DNA from: Streptomyces sp. LaPpAH-108
GTDB lineage: Bacteria; Actinomycetota; Actinomycetes; Streptomycetales; Streptomycetaceae
Direction of reading: 5' to 3'
NCBI RefSeq assembly: GCF_000373625.1
Contig: NZ_KB891987.1
Location: forward strand, 1 to 64,000
DNA length: 64,000 bases
The notes beneath the pieces were generated by a model, which was not told the origin of the DNA, made no database searches, and saw nothing but the letters and a program-made list of their open reading frames with translations. Position numbers and translations under genes: made by a program. Of the stretch, positions 49,827 through 59,132 are shown piece after piece (the stretch's first letter is position 1; each line of letters opens with the position of its first letter).

Positions 49827-51715
49827 CCCCTCGGCCCCTGGACGTCCACCGGGTGTCCCTCGACTCGCTGCGCGCCATGGCGGCAGGCGACGCGAGCGAG
49901 ACGGATCTCGCACTGCTGTGTTCCGCGCAGCGCAGCCAGCTCCTGCTGATCCTGCGCGCCCTCCTGGACCGCGGCGACGAGGCGGCCCGCCGCACCCGGC
50001 ACCGCGGCGGCGTCCCCTCGGGCCGTACGGCCTGGCGGCTGCTGTGCGCCGCCGAGGAACAGGCCCCCGAGGCGGTGGAGGCCGTCCTGGCCGACCCCAC
50101 CGTCATGGCGTGGGCCCTGCGCCTGCTCCGGCGCCTGAACGGAGCGGTCACCGGTGCGCCGTCCGCCGCCCCGCTGTGGGCCGACCTCGGCCAGTTCCAC
50201 GCGCTGGCGGCGACGGCGGCCCTGCGCGCCGGGGTGCCCTGCGTCCTGCGCGTGCCCGCCCACCGCGGCCTGGTGTGGCTGCCGGGAGCCGGGATGGCGG
50301 GCCCGGTCGCCCGGCGCCGCTGGAGCGAGGCGGAGATCCGGGTGAGCGAGGAGGGAGCCGTCGTCCAGGGGGAGGACGGCCGGATCGTGCTGGATCGCCG
50401 CCTTCCCGACCCGGCGCCGCACTGGCGGCCCCTGCGGACCGTGCACGGTCTCGCGCCCGGCGGGCGGCCGGGGGAGCGACCGGCCGGGCCCTGGCTGGAC
50501 ACGGTCAGCCCCTACCGGGACTTCACGCGGTACCCCAGATCTCCCGCCCGCTCCGGCGACCGCCGATTACCCGCCTGGGAGGCCCGTCTCGCCGGTGCGT
50601 ACGCCCTGCTGGGCCGTGAGTCCCCGGCGGACGCCGCCGCGCTGGGAGCGCTGGTACGGACGCTCGTGCCGGGCTCGCTCCGCAGGGCCGAGGGAGGCAT
50701 GGTGGCCAGCGCCTCCTCCCTGGACGCCTTCGGCGCGGTCATGCTCTCCCTGCCCCACGACGTGACACAGGCCGCCTCGGTCCTCGTCCACGAAGCGCGC
50801 CACCAGCAGCTCAACGCCCTGCTCAGCATGGTGCACCTGGTCCGCGTCCCCGAGGACGGGGCCGAGGGGGCAGGCGAGGAGCGGCGCTACTACGCGCCCT
50901 GGCGCAGTGACCCCCGACCGGTCAAGGGACTGCTCCACGGAGTGTTCGCCTTCGCGGGGGTCGGCCGGTTCTGGCGGACCCACCGGAGCCACGCGACCGG
51001 GCCGGAGGCCGAGCGGGCGGACTTCGAATTCGCCGTGCTCCGGGAGCAGCTGGCGGAGGCGGTGGCCGCCCTGCTGACCGACGACAACCTCACCGAGGCG
51101 GGCCGCCTGTTCACCGAGGAGATCGCGGCCCAGGTCTCGGCCTGGCAGGACGACGAGGTCGCGGCCGTCCCCGCCGCGCTGGCCCGGCACTACTGCGCGC
51201 TGCGGCGCGCGGTGTGGCGCGCCCGGCACCTGGAGATTCCCGCCGCCGAGGCCGACCGGCTGGCCAAGGCGTGGACGGCCGGAGCCGCCGCTCCCGCCCT
51301 GCCGCCGTCCGCGCTCCACGCGCGGCCCGGTCTGATCCGCCCCGACACGTTCGGACCACTGGCCCGGATCCGCCTGTCCGCACCCGCCGACTTCGTCAGC
51401 CGACGCGCGCTGGCCGACGACAGCGGGGAGCCGCCGCTGCGCGCCGAGTGCGCCGCTGTCGCGGGGGACACGGAACAGGCCGCGCACTGGTTCGCGGAGT
51501 GGACCGCGCGCGACCCGGAGGACTTCGAGGCATGGATCGGCGCCGCGCTGGCGGCTCCGGCACCCGCCCGGGAACGGGGACCGGGCGACGCCCTGCTGCT
51601 GGGCCGCCCGGAGGCGGTGACCGGTCTCCGCCGGGCCCTCCGGGCGGCCGGAGGCCCGCTCCCCGCCCCTGCCGACCTCGCCGCATGGCTGGCAGGAGCG
51701 GGCACCGGAGACTAG
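49823..51715 (+). CDS. alphaKG-HExxH-type peptide beta-hydroxylase-like protein
   Basis: A 630-residue protein of the HExxH peptide-modification family. The metal motif is H323-E-A-R-H327 (VLVHEARHQQLNALLSM). Enzymes of this group use iron and 2-oxoglutarate to hydroxylate side chains of ribosomal peptides. The C-terminal part has TPR-like helices (WFAEWTARDPEDFEAWIGAA). The GTG at 49823 overlaps the precursor stop (GTGA). No radical-SAM partner (FxsB) is present in the window, so hydroxylation may be the only modification. Its stop shares the palindrome CTAG with the convergent gene. Confidence 0.82.
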   Translation: MTPRPLDVHRVSLDSLRAMAAGDASETDLALLCSAQRSQLLLILRALLDRGDEAARRTRHRGGVPSGRTAWRLLCAAEEQAPEAVEAVLADPTVMAWALRLLRRLNGAVTGAPSAAPLWADLGQFHALAATAALRAGVPCVLRVPAHRGLVWLPGAGMAGPVARRRWSEAEIRVSEEGAVVQGEDGRIVLDRRLPDPAPHWRPLRTVHGLAPGGRPGERPAGPWLDTVSPYRDFTRYPRSPARSGDRRLPAWEARLAGAYALLGRESPADAAALGALVRTLVPGSLRRAEGGMVASASSLDAFGAVMLSLPHDVTQAASVLVHEARHQQLNALLSMVHLVRVPEDGAEGAGEERRYYAPWRSDPRPVKGLLHGVFAFAGVGRFWRTHRSHATGPEAERADFEFAVLREQLAEAVAALLTDDNLTEAGRLFTEEIAAQVSAWQDDEVAAVPAALARHYCALRRAVWRARHLEIPAAEADRLAKAWTAGAAAPALPPSALHARPGLIRPDTFGPLARIRLSAPADFVSRRALADDSGEPPLRAECAAVAGDTEQAAHWFAEWTARDPEDFEAWIGAALAAPAPARERGPGDALLLGRPEAVTGLRRALRAAGGPLPAPADLAAWLAGAGTGD

Positions 51716-54700
51716 AGCGAGAGCAGGTCGATGTCGCCGTTGGCCCGCAGTCCCCGCTCGGCGTCGAGGGTCGCGGGGTGGGAGGGGCCCAGCACCAGCC
51801 GGTACCGGTCCAGGGCCCGGTCGTACAGCTCGTCGCTCTCCGCTGTCCTGCGCAGTGCCTTGAGGTCGTGGCTCAGGTTGAGTTCGACGGCGAGGTTCGC
51901 CGGGTGGTCGACCCGCAGCCGTGCCGACTCCTCCTTCAGCGCCTCGTCGATGGCATGGGCCTCGTCGATGCGGCCGAGGGCGAAGTGGTCGCTGGCCAGA
52001 TTCATACGGGCCAGCAGAGTGCGGGGGTGATCCGCACCGAGCACCCGGGTCAGGCCGTCGTCCGACTCCTGGTCGAGTTCCAGCGCGGCCTCGGTCTGCC
52101 CCAGCAGTCGCAAGGTCACCGCCAGGTTCATGGCGATGGCATAGCTGTGGGGATGGTCCTGGCCGTACCGCTCGCGGTGTTTCTCCAGCACTTGTTCGCT
52201 CAGGGCACGGGACTCCTGAAGCTTGCCGATCTGGCGCAGGTCGTTGGCATGGCTGGCCGCGATCAGCAGATAGTGACGGCTGTCGGTGCCCAGGAGGACG
52301 GCGATCAGCTCCAGATACTTGCTCGACAACGCGTACGCGCTCTCGTGGTCGCCCATCTTGCGCAGCGTCACACACCGGTTGCGGTTCACCAGCGCGACGA
52401 ACGGGTGCTGTTCCCCGAACCTGCTGGTGACCTCGTTGGCCAGCTCCGCGTAGCCGTCATTGGCTTCCTCGTAACGGCCGACCTCCTGGAGGTCGAGCAG
52501 ATAGGCCTCGCGTGTGCCCAGGGTCTGGATGTGGTCCTCGCCCAGGACCTCGATCCTGCGCTCCCAGGTGTCGTTGTCCAGCGCGAGGGCCTGTTCCGAT
52601 TTACCGGCCAGGCGCAGGCTCACCGCGTAGTTGTGCGCGGCGAGCAGGGTCGCCGGGTCGTCCCTGCCGAACTCCCGTGTGCTGGCCTCGAAGACCTGCT
52701 GGTCCATCTCCCGGGCCTCGTCGAAATGCCCTCGGTTGCGGTGATGGATGGCCAGATAGCTCTGCGCCCGCAGCGTGTCCTCGTGTCCCTCGCCCAGGAC
52801 CTGGCGGTAGCGGTCCACCAGCCCGGCCTGCATCTCGTAGGCCTGCTGGAGGTCGTCCCGCGTCCCCCGCTCGCGCAGGGCCTCCGCGACCTGCTGGTCG
52901 ACGGCCAGGACCTCCTCGTGATCCTCGCCCAGGTCCGTGCGCCAGATCGCCGCGGCTTCCTCACCCAGACCCAGAGCCGTGGCGTGGTCGCCCCGCGCCC
53001 GCAGGAACCGCACCTCGTTCAGCACGAGCCGCCGGGTCCAGCCGTCCTTGCATTTCACGGCGTCGGACGCCCGCAGATGACTGAGCAGGGACGAATACCG
53101 GGGCCAGAAGACGGAGCGCTGTGGATTGCGCGGGTCCGCGTGCGCCAGCAACTGGTGTGCGGCGTGCCGCATCTGTTCCTGTTCCTGGGTGTTCATCTGC
53201 TCGATCAGCACGCGCTGGACCAGCCGGTGCATCAGCACCGTGTTCTGCCGATGGTCGATACGGGCCAGGGCATAGCGCCCGATCTCCCGGACCGCCCGGC
53301 CCAGTTTGACCGGGTCGTCCAGCGCGGACTGGAGTTCCGGCGGCACGGAAATACCCCGTACGGCGGAGAAGAGGTCCCATTCGATGGGTTCGGGAGCGAA
53401 GAAAGCGCAGACCTGGAGAAGCTGCAGCGCGTCCGGACGTGTCTCGCGCAATCGGCCCAGCGACACGTTCCAGGCGGCAGCGACCGACCGGTTGTAGTCA
53501 TGGGGCGGATCGGACTGCATCAGCTCCGTGAAGTTGCGCTCGTACACCTCCAGATACTGCTGCACCGGCATCCCCGTCTCGGCCAGCCAGACCGCCGCCT
53601 GTTCGACCGCGAGCGGGAGGTCGCCGAGTGCCGAGGCGAGGTGGTCCACGGCTTCGTCCGGGAGGTTCTGACTGCGGCGCCGCAGCAGGGCCACGCTCTC
53701 CTCACGGGTGAAGACGTCCACTTCCAGGGAGCTGACGCTGGTGGACCAATGGGAGTTGCGAGATGTCACGATGATGCTGCCCGATCCGGCACTGGGGAAG
53801 TAATTGCGTACAGTCCTCGGATCTTCGGCGTTGTCGAACACCAGCAGCCAGTCGCCGTACGGTTCATTGCGGCGGAGGGCGTCCAGTACCGCGGGCACAG
53901 CGCTCATTTCGGAACCCACCTGCAGGCCGATCCGCTCGCCCAGTTCGATCAGCGACTGGACGATCTGACTTTCCTGCTCGGACGGGATCCACCAGATGAG
54001 CCGGTAATCGCGGCTGTGCCGGTAGACGTACTCGATGGCGATCTGGGATTTGCCCACGCCGCCCATGCCGTGCAGCGCTTCGGGCAGGACTGCCGCGACA
54101 CCGCCGCGCAGCCGCTCGCGCAGCCTTTCCAGCAGGGTTTCCCGCCCCGTGAAATTCCGGTTCCGCTGGGGCACGTTCCCCCAGATGCGGGGGGAATCGG
54201 ACGGCTTCGGCGGGCTGGGGGCGACAGGGGAACCGGCGGACACGGTGTGGCCTCCTTGTCGCGGCGGGGAAGGAGCGGGGGAAGCGGTGGCGGATGGCGG
54301 CCGCGCTGCCGGTGAATTCCCCGTGGGCGGTGGGGCGTTCGGTATGTCGGAGATCTGAGGTGATGCGGATTCGTAATGTAACGTGTCTTTAGGTGTGATG
54401 TCCAAATTTGACCGCATTTCCTGGGGTGATGAGTACCCCATTGGGTGTACATCTATCTGTTTGGTTGCGCCGTCGGTGGCGGCAGTGAGTTGATGGACCG
54501 GCCTGGGGCCGGTGCGTTGCAGCAGTCGTCCGAGGCTGTTCGCGCGCGCCAGAAAAGGGCCCGACACCGAGCACAGCGCCGTGTACAGATGCGCGACAAA
54601 GGGACGCGTCTGCTCGGTCATCGGCGGATCCGCGAGATCGCCCTCCGGTGCCACGAGCGCGCCCGCGCCCTCACCCCACAGCGCCTCCAGGCGGGGACCG

Positions 54701-56325
54701 AGATGACGCTCGATCTCGCGCAACGCCCGTACGGTCTCCGTCCGGGAGCCGAGCGCCAGCAGTTCCTCCCGCACGCCCCCCTCGAAATCGAAGGACACGT
54801 GGTGGACGTTCTCGGCATCCGCTGTACCGCCGGTGGGCCCCACCAGGCCCAGCAGCAGGATCTCGGAGAGGTTCCAGGGGCGCGCCCGGGGCAGTGACTG
54901 CTGGAGCAGCCGCATGACGGGAAGGTTGAGCGGAGCCGCCGCGAGCCGCTGGGCGAGGGCATAGGCGGCGGGCGAGGCCGTGGCACGGAAGCGCCGCACC
55001 ACGGCGGCGGCCCGTTTGGCCCGCAGCTCGGCGGACGACGACCCCGGGGCACGGTCGTCGTCCGGCGTACCGCTTCGGGGCGCGGCCACGAGGTCGGCCA
55101 GCTCCGTCGTCACGGGTCCGACCGCGGCGGACCGCAGATCCCCGTCAGGGCCTGTCCACAAGGTCGCCAGTTCATGCCCCTCGCCCGCGCCCGCTCCGGC
55201 CACCAGACGCGCCCAGCGGCCCAGCGCCACGGGCCGCAGCTCGACGACCGGCACCGGGACAGCCGTCTCCCGGCCGCTGCCGCGACCGGGGTGCGGCCAC
55301 GGGTCCAGGGGGTCCGGGCCGCCATGCTTCACATCGGTCTCGTACGCCAGGTTGGGGGCGGTGGCAGCGGGGGCCCGCAACTGGGCGGCGGTGACCGTGG
55401 GCAGGGTCAGGTCCCACAACTGCTGCGGGAGCAGGCTCAGTACGGCGACGGGGGAGGACCGGCCCAGCCGGTGCAGGACCGAGGCGGCGCGGCCGGTGCG
55501 CCAGGCGCTGTGACCGCCGTCGGTGACGGCCAGCAGGAGCTGCCTGCTGTCCGGCCGCACCCCGGCCGCCGTACCCGCGCCGACGTCCCAGCGCACCAGC
55601 CGTACCGTGCGGAACGCGGCCGTGCGCTCCATCAGTTCGGCGATCTGCCGTGCCGTGTGCGACCACAGGACCATGGAGGGACTGGAGTCCAGCAGCAGCA
55701 CGAGATCCAGCCTGCGTTCCCGCACCGGCCGGCACACCGGTGTCCACACCCCGGTGGCCGCCACCCGTTCGGCGGTCGCCTCCTCGTCCAGCTCCTCGTC
55801 GTACGGCGAGCTGTACGTCAGCCGCAGCGGACGCAGTGACCTGCCGAGCGCGAGGGTGTCGGCCAGCTGAGGCGAGGCGGGCCATTCGGCGTGCCCCGCC
55901 CCGGTCCCCGTGTCCGCGGGGACGTCAGGGACATCGGGGAGGGTCAGCGGGCGTAACGGAGGACGCTCCGCCGCCGGGAGCGCGTCGAGCACAGGACCGG
56001 GGCCGACCGGCTGCTCCTCCTCCTGGGACACGAGCGGGGGGCGGCTGTCCTGGTCCTGGGGTGGGCCGGGGTCCGCTTCGCTCGGTGAGGCCCGGTCGGC
56101 GGCCCGGGGCCCCGCCTGCCGGGGACGCTCGCGGGGCCGCTCGCCGCGTTCCAGGGCGGCCCGCCCCGGAACGTCGAACAGCGGTACGGAGCTGTCCCGG
56201 TAGGCCGCCAGATAGAGCGCGTCCGCCAGATCGGTCCAGGCGGGCAGGGCCGGGTTCCGGTCATGCCCGGACTCCCCCTCCGGCGGTACGGACGGGGGCA
56301 GGGGCTCGGGGGATGCGGCGGTCAT
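51712..56325 (-). CDS. vWA / NB-ARC / TPR fusion protein (FxsT-like)
   Basis: A 1537-residue protein. Residues about 200-390 are a vWA-like domain with the MIDAS DxSxS in LVLLLDSSPSM. A low-complexity linker runs to about 715. An NB-ARC NTPase follows with Walker A GMGGVGKS near 753, Walker B LLVFDNAED and the LGDLPLAVEQA motif. From about 1090 to the end are tetratricopeptide repeats. This is the layout of FxSxx-COOH system TPR proteins joined to a SAV_2336-type vWA domain. It is a STAND-type signalling hub: TPRs sense, the NTPase switches, the vWA domain links to the MoxR ATPase encoded upstream (ATGA overlap). The linker DNA is AT-richer than its surroundings. Confidence 0.83.
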   Translation of the reverse strand: MTAASPEPLPPSVPPEGESGHDRNPALPAWTDLADALYLAAYRDSSVPLFDVPGRAALERGERPRERPRQAGPRAADRASPSEADPGPPQDQDSRPPLVSQEEEQPVGPGPVLDALPAAERPPLRPLTLPDVPDVPADTGTGAGHAEWPASPQLADTLALGRSLRPLRLTYSSPYDEELDEEATAERVAATGVWTPVCRPVRERRLDLVLLLDSSPSMVLWSHTARQIAELMERTAAFRTVRLVRWDVGAGTAAGVRPDSRQLLLAVTDGGHSAWRTGRAASVLHRLGRSSPVAVLSLLPQQLWDLTLPTVTAAQLRAPAATAPNLAYETDVKHGGPDPLDPWPHPGRGSGRETAVPVPVVELRPVALGRWARLVAGAGAGEGHELATLWTGPDGDLRSAAVGPVTTELADLVAAPRSGTPDDDRAPGSSSAELRAKRAAAVVRRFRATASPAAYALAQRLAAAPLNLPVMRLLQQSLPRARPWNLSEILLLGLVGPTGGTADAENVHHVSFDFEGGVREELLALGSRTETVRALREIERHLGPRLEALWGEGAGALVAPEGDLADPPMTEQTRPFVAHLYTALCSVSGPFLARANSLGRLLQRTGPRPVHQLTAATDGATKQIDVHPMGYSSPQEMRSNLDITPKDTLHYESASPQISDIPNAPPPTGNSPAARPPSATASPAPSPPRQGGHTVSAGSPVAPSPPKPSDSPRIWGNVPQRNRNFTGRETLLERLRERLRGGVAAVLPEALHGMGGVGKSQIAIEYVYRHSRDYRLIWWIPSEQESQIVQSLIELGERIGLQVGSEMSAVPAVLDALRRNEPYGDWLLVFDNAEDPRTVRNYFPSAGSGSIIVTSRNSHWSTSVSSLEVDVFTREESVALLRRRSQNLPDEAVDHLASALGDLPLAVEQAAVWLAETGMPVQQYLEVYERNFTELMQSDPPHDYNRSVAAAWNVSLGRLRETRPDALQLLQVCAFFAPEPIEWDLFSAVRGISVPPELQSALDDPVKLGRAVREIGRYALARIDHRQNTVLMHRLVQRVLIEQMNTQEQEQMRHAAHQLLAHADPRNPQRSVFWPRYSSLLSHLRASDAVKCKDGWTRRLVLNEVRFLRARGDHATALGLGEEAAAIWRTDLGEDHEEVLAVDQQVAEALRERGTRDDLQQAYEMQAGLVDRYRQVLGEGHEDTLRAQSYLAIHHRNRGHFDEAREMDQQVFEASTREFGRDDPATLLAAHNYAVSLRLAGKSEQALALDNDTWERRIEVLGEDHIQTLGTREAYLLDLQEVGRYEEANDGYAELANEVTSRFGEQHPFVALVNRNRCVTLRKMGDHESAYALSSKYLELIAVLLGTDSRHYLLIAASHANDLRQIGKLQESRALSEQVLEKHRERYGQDHPHSYAIAMNLAVTLRLLGQTEAALELDQESDDGLTRVLGADHPRTLLARMNLASDHFALGRIDEAHAIDEALKEESARLRVDHPANLAVELNLSHDLKALRRTAESDELYDRALDRYRLVLGPSHPATLDAERGLRANGDIDLLSL

Positions 56326-57545
56326 CCGGCCCTCGATTCCGCCCCCGCTCCGTCGAGCCGGTGCCACAACGCGTCCACGAGTTCCTCCAGCGACTCCTCG
56401 TCACCGGAGAAACGCCCTGAAGTCGCCAGGAACACAGCGTTGAGCAGCTGATCCATCGCGAGGCCGCCCCGCTCCCTGCTGTGGTGCAGGAACTGGTCGA
56501 TCAGGCCCTGCGCGCGTGCGGAGCCCGAGGAACCGGAGGCGGCCTGGCGCAGATGGGCCATGACCATGTTGACGAGCTGCGGGCGGTCCGGGTCGGGCAT
56601 CCGCAGGCGCAGACAGCGGCGCAGGAAGGCGGGCGGGAACTCCCGTTCACCGTTGGAGGTGATCACCACGACGGGGAACGCCCGGCACGTGACGACGCCG
56701 TCGACGATGTCGGCGCTGCGGCCCGGATCGTCGGTCATGACGGTCACCCGGGGGTGCAGCCGACGGGCCCGTACCAGCTCGGCGACCGGGAACTGGCCTT
56801 CCTCGAACACGCTCAGCAGGTCGTTGGCCAGGTCCTGGTCGCTCTTGTCCAGCTCGTCGACGAGCAGCACACGGGGGAGGTCGTACGGCAGCAACGCCGT
56901 GCCCAGCGGGCCCAGTTGGAGGTAGTCGCCGATCCCGGGCAGGCGCTCGTCGTCCGCCGTGCCCGCTGTGTCCGCCGTGTTCGCCTCGCCGGTGAGGGGG
57001 TGCCGCGTACCGCGCAGGGCCGCCGCGTCCTGGACCCGGCCGATCGCGTCGTACTCGTACAGCCCGTTGCGCAGGGTGGTGCGGCTGGTGATGTGCCAGC
57101 GCAGGACGCGGCCCAGCCGTAACTCCCGGCTGATGCGGTACGCGAGCGACGATTTGCCGGTGCCGGGACGTCCGGTGACCAGCAGGGGGCGGCGCAGGAG
57201 CAGGGCCGCGTTCACCATGTCGGCCTCGCGCCTGAGCTGGTCGGAGCCGTGGGACGACGTACCGACCCGGCCCAGCCTGCGCTCGATCTCCTCGTCGTCC
57301 GGCGGCGGTGGCGGGACGACGGGACCGCCGGTGAAACGGCGCCAGGGCGGCGGGGGCGGCAACAGCGTTCCGAGATCGGTGTCGTAAAGAGGCTTTCCCG
57401 TGCCGCGGTAGATCCACCACCGGCTGTCCGGACCGTGCTGCCCCGGCACCGCCGGGCTCATCGTGTCCTGGGGCGCGGTGCCGCTCGACCCGTTCGCCTC
57501 CCCGGCCGGACGCGTCCTTTCCGCCTCACCGTCTCCTGGAACCAT
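56322..57545 (-). CDS. MoxR-type AAA+ ATPase
   Basis: A 407-residue AAA+ protein. A Pro-rich N-terminus precedes Walker A GRPGTGKS (125-132), Walker B VLLVDELDKSD (226-236), sensor VVITSNGE and an arginine-rich lid FLRRCLRLRM. MoxR ATPases act with vWA proteins to remodel or activate targets. The vWA protein is encoded directly downstream with a four-base overlap, and the VMAP gene is seven bases upstream, giving the vWA-MoxR-VMAP order. GGGGGGAGGG precedes the ATG. Confidence 0.9.
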   Translation of the reverse strand: MVPGDGEAERTRPAGEANGSSGTAPQDTMSPAVPGQHGPDSRWWIYRGTGKPLYDTDLGTLLPPPPPWRRFTGGPVVPPPPPDDEEIERRLGRVGTSSHGSDQLRREADMVNAALLLRRPLLVTGRPGTGKSSLAYRISRELRLGRVLRWHITSRTTLRNGLYEYDAIGRVQDAAALRGTRHPLTGEANTADTAGTADDERLPGIGDYLQLGPLGTALLPYDLPRVLLVDELDKSDQDLANDLLSVFEEGQFPVAELVRARRLHPRVTVMTDDPGRSADIVDGVVTCRAFPVVVITSNGEREFPPAFLRRCLRLRMPDPDRPQLVNMVMAHLRQAASGSSGSARAQGLIDQFLHHSRERGGLAMDQLLNAVFLATSGRFSGDEESLEELVDALWHRLDGAGAESRAG

Positions 57546-57551
57546 GTCGCC

Positions 57552-59132
57552 CTACCCTCCCCCCTGCGCGGAAGACTCCGCCGCTTCTCCCGGTCCGCCC
57601 GGCAGGCGGTACGGGTCGTCCCAGAGCAATGCTGCGTGGTGACCGAGCGCAGAGGAGCCACCCTCAGCAGGATCCCCGTCTCCGGCCCCAATACGCAACG
57701 CCCTGACCGCTTCAGGTAACCGGTGAACGCCCGTGCGGGCGGCAATTTCCAGCAATTCATGCCGGAAGGCGGGGTCGATTCCGCCACGGCGGTCCCAGAT
57801 GACTATGGGCACTCCCGCCCGGAGGGAGGCGTCCAGCTCGTCGGTTCCGGAGTTCATGGTTCCCCGGCTGCCCGGCGGTCCGCTCAGGACGACCATCACC
57901 GGGTGCGGATCCGCGAGCAGCCGGTCGGGGTGCTCGCCGGGAAACCAGTGGACCGGGCCCCGGCAGCCGGGCTTCAGCGTGTCCCAGCGCTTGGCCCACC
58001 GGCCGTGGGTGGCCCGGCTCTCCACCCGCTCCAGGCTGCGCAGCACGACGGGATGATCCTTGCCCAGGGTGGCCTCCGCACCGCCGAATCCCTCTTTCGC
58101 CCAGGTCTCGACCGGCAGATGCAGCAGGCTTCTGGGCAGCACGAACTCCAGGGCGAGGTCGTCCCGGCACAGATAGGCCCACCCGGTCTCGGCCTCCTGC
58201 ACCAGCCACTTCACGCGTTCGGGGAGATCCGCCACGTCGATCTCCAGATCGCCGCCCTTGACGGGATACGGAGCCGGACTGCTGCCGTTGCGGTACCAGT
58301 AGGTGAGCTGCTGCATGTGCGCGCGGTCGGAATAGAACAGAGGACGGAGTCTGATCATCAGCCATGTGGCGGGGGCCCAGACGGCCTCCTTGTCGACCCC
58401 GGGTAACGACATGGGCGGTACGGCACTCACCGGGGGAGCCGATTCCCCGGTGGACCGGTCGGCCGGACGACCGCTCTCGCCTCCGGCGGCGGTGGGCAGG
58501 CGCGCGGCGCTGCCGTGGTCGAGCACCGTGCCGCCGGGATACGCCTCCGGCAGCTGCCGGTGCTCCGCCGCCCAGTCCAGCAGCTCCTGCCGCTGACGTC
58601 CCTCGGCATACCGCGCCAGCCGCTCCACCAGCACCACACAAGGCAACGCCCGCCCCGGCCGGGCGTTCAGCGTCGCCGCGTGCAGCACCGCGGACCACGG
58701 TTCCGCGCAATGGGCCGGGAGGGGGTCGGGGCGGTCGCCGAGGGCTTCGTGGAAGACGCCCGCGATGTCGAGGACTTCGAGGCCGCCGAGGAGGGTCATC
58801 AGGCGTTCCCAGGTGGGGGCCGGGAAGAGGGGGACCTCGGCGAGGGCGATGGCCGTGCGCAGGCGGGCCATGTCGCGGGTCTCGCCCTCCAGCATCGAGA
58901 CCACACCGCCCAGCACCCGCAGCCCGTCCGGGTGGGCCATCACCTCGCGGAGCAGGAACATCAGGGCGATACGGCGGCGGCTGGTGTCGGGCAGCACGAT
59001 CCTGATCCGCAGCGCCCGCCCCACCTGACGCGCGCACTCGTGCAGCAGCACCGGTTCCTCGAAGCACGGGACGGCGTCCAGCGCGTCGAGCAGCACCTTG
59101 GGCGGACCCCAGGACTCCGGAGCGAGCGTCAC
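57552..59132 (-). CDS. EAD2 / VMAP (vWA-MoxR associated) protein
   Basis: A 526-residue protein. Residues about 8-90 are a helical effector-associated domain (EAD2-like), with a second related module to about 190. The remainder has VMAP middle and C-terminal features (WLMIRLRPLFYSDRAHMQQL, FVLPRSLLHLPVETW, VPIVIWDRRGG). In vWA-MoxR-VMAP systems this is the adaptor or effector receiver. Its N-terminal EAD aligns by eye with the EAD at the end of the trypsin protein upstream (shared AHPDG/EHPDG). The GTG at 59132 overlaps that gene's stop (GTGA) and has GGGAGG upstream; GTG 59162 is an alternative. Confidence 0.82.
   Translation of the reverse strand: MTLAPESWGPPKVLLDALDAVPCFEEPVLLHECARQVGRALRIRIVLPDTSRRRIALMFLLREVMAHPDGLRVLGGVVSMLEGETRDMARLRTAIALAEVPLFPAPTWERLMTLLGGLEVLDIAGVFHEALGDRPDPLPAHCAEPWSAVLHAATLNARPGRALPCVVLVERLARYAEGRQRQELLDWAAEHRQLPEAYPGGTVLDHGSAARLPTAAGGESGRPADRSTGESAPPVSAVPPMSLPGVDKEAVWAPATWLMIRLRPLFYSDRAHMQQLTYWYRNGSSPAPYPVKGGDLEIDVADLPERVKWLVQEAETGWAYLCRDDLALEFVLPRSLLHLPVETWAKEGFGGAEATLGKDHPVVLRSLERVESRATHGRWAKRWDTLKPGCRGPVHWFPGEHPDRLLADPHPVMVVLSGPPGSRGTMNSGTDELDASLRAGVPIVIWDRRGGIDPAFRHELLEIAARTGVHRLPEAVRALRIGAGDGDPAEGGSSALGHHAALLWDDPYRLPGGPGEAAESSAQGGG

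Noticed and set aside
51214..54315. 1033-codon plus-strand open frame
   Set aside because: It lies opposite the TPR part of the minus-strand vWA/NB-ARC/TPR gene and is Arg/Gly/Pro-rich low-complexity; a high-GC antisense shadow.
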